Shown piece by piece: positions 60,555 to 64,000 of a stretch of 64,000 bases of DNA. The position numbers and the translations under genes were made by a program. Numbering within the stretch: position 1 is the stretch's first letter; every line of letters begins with the position of its first letter. The stretch is taken from assembly GCA_902526005.1 (NCBI GenBank), contig CABZIW010000001.1, positions 158,988-222,987 of the forward strand, in the 5' to 3' direction. This DNA comes from an uncultured Pelagibacteraceae bacterium (lineage in GTDB: Bacteria > Pseudomonadota > Alphaproteobacteria > Pelagibacterales > AG-422-B15). A model generated the notes under the pieces. The model was not told the DNA's origin. It saw only the letters and a list, made by a program, of their open reading frames with translations, and did not search any database.

Positions 60555-61178
60555 ATGATTGATTCGCCTGATGCTCTAAAGGAGCTCTTGCCAAATGTTT
60601 CACGTGAAACAATTGAAAAATTGGCTGAATTCAGGGAAATGATTTTGGCAGAAGACCAAAACTTAATTTCAAAGAATGATAAAAACTTTATCTGGATAAG
60701 ACATTTCTATGATTCTTTAAGATTAGTGCAGTTTATAAATAGCAATGGAAATGATATCATTGATATTGGTAGCGGTGCTGGCCTTCCAGGTATACCAGTT
60801 TCGATAATATTTGGCTCGAAAAATAAGGTTTTTTTGTGTGAAAATAGACCTAAAAGAGTATCGTTTCTTAATAAATGTATTGTTAACTTAGATCTTAAAA
60901 ATACTGAAGTGATTCCCATTAAAGCAGAAAAAATTGAAAATAAAAAATTTGATATCATTTTAGCAAGAGCTGTTAGTCAATTAAATCATTTATTATCAAT
61001 AAGTTATAATATATGCAAAAAAAACACTACATTGCTTCTGCATAAAGGTGTACATATAGATGAAGAGATCGTGCAAGCTACTAAATATTGGGATTTTACT
61101 CATGTATTGTATGAAAATGAAAGAAAAAAGGGTTCTTTTATTTTGGAATTAAAAAATATAATAAAATCAATAACTTAA
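60555..61178 (+). CDS. rsmG: 16S rRNA (guanine527-N7)-methyltransferase RsmG
   Basis: VSRETIEKLAEF, IDIGSGAGLPGIPVSI. Confidence 0.95.
   Translation: MIDSPDALKELLPNVSRETIEKLAEFREMILAEDQNLISKNDKNFIWIRHFYDSLRLVQFINSNGNDIIDIGSGAGLPGIPVSIIFGSKNKVFLCENRPKRVSFLNKCIVNLDLKNTEVIPIKAEKIENKKFDIILARAVSQLNHLLSISYNICKKNTTLLLHKGVHIDEEIVQATKYWDFTHVLYENERKKGSFILELKNIIKSIT
60596..60611. promoter_or_regulatory. parS: parS centromere site (TGTTTCACGTGAAACA)
   Basis: Exact match to the canonical 16-bp palindromic ParB site, inside rsmG about 0.6 kb upstream of parAB. Confidence 0.95.
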
Positions 61179-61966
61179 TGAAAAATAAAATAATAGCTAT
61201 CTCAAATCAGAAAGGTGGAGTGGGAAAAACTACAACAGCAATAAACTTATCCACAGCCTTAGCTGCTATTGGGGAAAAAGTTTTAATTATTGATCTCGAC
61301 CCTCAAGGAAATGCTAGTACGGGTTTAGGTATAGATTATCAAAACAGAAATAATTCAATTTATGAAGTTCTTGCATCTCAATGCAATTTATTTGATGCAA
61401 TTCAAAATACTGTAATAGAAAATTTAAAAATCATTCCATCTACTGTGGATCTATCAGGTATTGAACCTGAACTTGCTGAAGTAAATGATAGAGCTTTTAC
61501 ACTTAAAAAAATTTTAACAGACCAAAACTCATTAAATGATTTTAGTTTTGTTTTTATTGATTGCCCACCAGCTTTAAGCCTTCTCACTGTCATGGCAATG
61601 ACCGCAGCTGACTCCGTTATAGTCCCACTTCAATGTGAATTTTTTGCTTTAGAAGGTCTTAGTCAATTAATAAAAACAATTGATAGGGTTAAACAAAATC
61701 TAAATCAAAATCTAACAATCGATGGAATAGTTTTAACAATGTTTGATGGAAGAAATAAACTTTCTTCACAAGTTGCTGACGATGTTAAAAAACATTTAAG
61801 TCAACAAGTATATGAAACCATCATACCCCGTAACGTAAGAGTTTCAGAAGCTCCTTCATTTGGTATGCCTGCATTAATTTATGATCAAAAGGCTGCTGGT
61901 AGCCAGGCATATTTAAGATTAGCGGATGAGATCATAAGACAAAACAAAGAACAGGAGGCAGCATAA
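61178..61966 (+). CDS. parA: Chromosome partitioning ATPase ParA
   Basis: ISNQKGGVGKTTTAINLSTALA, DLDPQGNASTGLG. Confidence 0.97.
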   Translation: MKNKIIAISNQKGGVGKTTTAINLSTALAAIGEKVLIIDLDPQGNASTGLGIDYQNRNNSIYEVLASQCNLFDAIQNTVIENLKIIPSTVDLSGIEPELAEVNDRAFTLKKILTDQNSLNDFSFVFIDCPPALSLLTVMAMTAADSVIVPLQCEFFALEGLSQLIKTIDRVKQNLNQNLTIDGIVLTMFDGRNKLSSQVADDVKKHLSQQVYETIIPRNVRVSEAPSFGMPALIYDQKAAGSQAYLRLADEIIRQNKEQEAA

Positions 61967-62826
61967 TGAGTTCATCAATTTCAAAAAAAGGTTTAGGTCG
62001 CGGACTTTCATCGCTTATGGGTGATACTAAAGATGACTCAATTCAAAATGAAACTTCAAATCAAGAAACAAAAATTTCAATTTCAAATTTAAAACCAAGC
62101 CCGTCACAGCCTCGAAGATTATTTGATAAAAATAGTATTAATGAATTAGCTGAATCCATAAAATCAAAAGGGCTTGTTCAACCAATATTAGTTAGACCCT
62201 CACAAACAGAGTCTGGAACATATGAAATTATTGCAGGTGAGAGAAGATGGCGAGCAGCCCAAATTGCACAACTTCATGAAGTTCCTGCAGTTATTAGAAA
62301 ACTAGATGATCAAGAAGCATTGGAAATAGCAATTATAGAAAATGTACAACGTTCTGATCTATCTCCAATCGAAGAAGCTGCGGGATATAAAAGATTAATT
62401 GAAAACTACGGACATACCCAAGAAGCACTTGCAGAAATTGTTGGTAAAAGCAGAAGTCATATTGCAAACATAATTAGATTACTTGGTTTACCTCAGTCTA
62501 TTCAAGATATGATTTCAGAGGGAAAGATTTCATCAGGTCATGCCCGAGCTATCATGAATAGTGCTTTTCCAGAACAACTAGCAGAAAAAATTGTAAGCGA
62601 AAATTTAAGCGTAAGAGCCGCAGAAGACCTCGCTAAACAGAGAAAGCCAGGCGTCAAGAAAGTTAAATTAAAAGATCCTGATACTATTGATTTAGAAAAT
62701 AACTTAACAGCAAGGCTCGGATTAAGTGTATCGATTGATCACAAAGGAAAAAAGGGCGGTTCAATAAAAATAGAATATAAATCTCTTGATCAGTTAGAAT
62801 TAGTGACTGCTAAATTAAAAAATTAA
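61966..62826 (+). CDS. parB: Chromosome partitioning protein ParB
   Basis: KKGLGRGLSSLMGD, IAGERRWRAAQ, ENVQRSDLSPIEEA, HTH GKSRSHIANIIRLLGLP. Confidence 0.97.
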   Translation: MSSSISKKGLGRGLSSLMGDTKDDSIQNETSNQETKISISNLKPSPSQPRRLFDKNSINELAESIKSKGLVQPILVRPSQTESGTYEIIAGERRWRAAQIAQLHEVPAVIRKLDDQEALEIAIIENVQRSDLSPIEEAAGYKRLIENYGHTQEALAEIVGKSRSHIANIIRLLGLPQSIQDMISEGKISSGHARAIMNSAFPEQLAEKIVSENLSVRAAEDLAKQRKPGVKKVKLKDPDTIDLENNLTARLGLSVSIDHKGKKGGSIKIEYKSLDQLELVTAKLKN

Positions 62827-63848
62827 TTTTTAAAATATTGCCTTCCATTATTTGCAATTAATAATATTGATTTTTCACAATTTATATTTGCTAATTTACT
62901 GTTCAATTTGCATGTAACCTCAGTTTCCAGTAGTCTGTTAAGACTTGCCTCAATGCTTCGTAAGGGCCATTTGAAACAATGTTTTTGAAAGTTGTCTTTA
63001 TCTTTCCAGAAAACAGGTGGTTTCAGTATCTTTATTGAACTATCAAAGTTATTGCCTTTTTTCATTTCAATTTTAGTTTGTTGAACTCTTAATAAGTAGT
63101 TTATTAGACTTCTTACGAGGCTAATTGGACTTGTTCCCTCAGATAAAAGTTTATTTATTACTTTGGAACTCTTAGATGTATTTCCAAACATGACATGTTC
63201 GTTCATTTTATTTAAGTTTTGAGAGCTTGAGTCATTGAGTAAAATCTTAATTTCTTCAAGCTTAATTTTTGAATTAGAGTTCTTATAAAATATTTCAATT
63301 TTTTCAAGTTCACGCTTGCTTATCATGCGGTCATTACTTAGTGATTGTAATAGATAATTTTTTATATCGTGGTTTAATTCAAATTTATTTTTTCTGGTAA
63401 ATTCCTCAATATTTTTCATTATTGAACGGCTATCATCTTCATAACATGGAAGCGATAAACAAGTTTTGTGTTCTTCAAAAAATTTTCTAATTTTTGAAGA
63501 TTTACTTAAATTACCCTCTCTTATAATTAGAGCTCCTTGTCTCGGTGCCTTTAAAACAATTTCTTCAATTATGCTTAAGTGTTTATCTTTTATTCCATCA
63601 GCAATAACAATTTTATTTTTGAAGAACATGGAAACCGACCGAATAATTGCTTCTAGAGAGCCTGGGTCGTCATCTAAATCTTTTCCATTAAAACTAACTT
63701 CTTCATATTCACCTTGCGAAAAATAATTTTTTGTTATTTTTATTATTTGGTCTTTTACAAGACCCTCATTTGGACCATATATTAAAATATTTAAAAACTG
63801 TGTATTGTCTTTAATGATTTTTTCTAACTGATATTCCTTAATGACCAT
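62823..63848 (-). CDS. holA: DNA polymerase III delta subunit HolA
   Basis: LIYGPNEGLVKDQI; overall HolA layout; position next to parB. Confidence 0.88.
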   Translation of the reverse strand: MVIKEYQLEKIIKDNTQFLNILIYGPNEGLVKDQIIKITKNYFSQGEYEEVSFNGKDLDDDPGSLEAIIRSVSMFFKNKIVIADGIKDKHLSIIEEIVLKAPRQGALIIREGNLSKSSKIRKFFEEHKTCLSLPCYEDDSRSIMKNIEEFTRKNKFELNHDIKNYLLQSLSNDRMISKRELEKIEIFYKNSNSKIKLEEIKILLNDSSSQNLNKMNEHVMFGNTSKSSKVINKLLSEGTSPISLVRSLINYLLRVQQTKIEMKKGNNFDSSIKILKPPVFWKDKDNFQKHCFKWPLRSIEASLNRLLETEVTCKLNSKLANINCEKSILLIANNGRQYFKN

Positions 63849-64000
63849 TTATCTTGAAATACTACTTTGGATTCTAGACGTCATTAACTGAATAGCATTT
63901 TTTGTAGCAATTTTGGTCATACTTTGTCTTGTATCTTCATTGACTATTTCTGAACCAGTAACATCATATTGAGCAAAACCCCGCGTGGTTCCAGTGGAAA
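63849..64000 (-). CDS. lptE: Probable LptE C-terminus (truncated by window edge)
   Basis: Open frame ending ...STGTTRGFAQYDVTGSEIVNEDTRQSMTKIATKNAIQLMTSRIQSSISR*; position upstream of holA. Confidence 0.5.
   Translation of the reverse strand, partial: STGTTRGFAQYDVTGSEIVNEDTRQSMTKIATKNAIQLMTSRIQSSISR

Noticed and set aside
1-64000. CRISPR arrays, transposons, prophage, toxin-antitoxin pairs, tRNA/rRNA genes
   Set aside because: Gaps between genes are mostly under about 120 nt, and I saw no spaced direct repeats, transposase or integrase motifs, or tRNA-like segments.

Overview
This 64-kb window is AT-rich, very compact bacterial chromosome. Gene content and order (rho-hemJ-hemH-hemE | maf-aroE-coaE-dnaQ-secB, mnmE-mnmG-rsmG-parA-parB-holA, NADP-malic enzyme, his operon, hslVU, grpE-dnaK-dnaJ) point to a streamlined, probably marine, alphaproteobacterium; the taxon is an inference. 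Nearly all genes are core housekeeping. I see no CRISPR array, IS element, prophage, rRNA or tRNA. The points most worth a second look are: (1) a two-gene exported module between rho and apt (54181-56011): a passenger-less inverse-autotransporter (intimin/invasin-type) beta-barrel followed 1 nt later by an orphan secreted 311-aa protein, placed inside the conserved rho-mnmE origin-proximal block; (2) a candidate chromosomal origin in the largest non-coding gap (50054-50327), upstream of hemE at a strand-switch point; (3) a perfect 16-bp parS palindrome inside rsmG, with a degenerate 14/16 match in the lpoA-like gene; (4) an in-frame MurJ-TrpS fusion ORF whose junction is an A6 run, where a 1-nt change would restore a normal ATGA stop/start overlap; (5) an intrinsic terminator 16 nt upstream of the nusA start codon, suggesting attenuation; (6) RpoH-like promoters at dnaK and hslVU; (7) repeated 4-nt (YTAR) stop-codon overlaps at convergent gene pairs and a zero-gap divergent CATATG start pair. 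No database search was run. Product calls rest on recognised motifs, protein-family resemblance and gene order.
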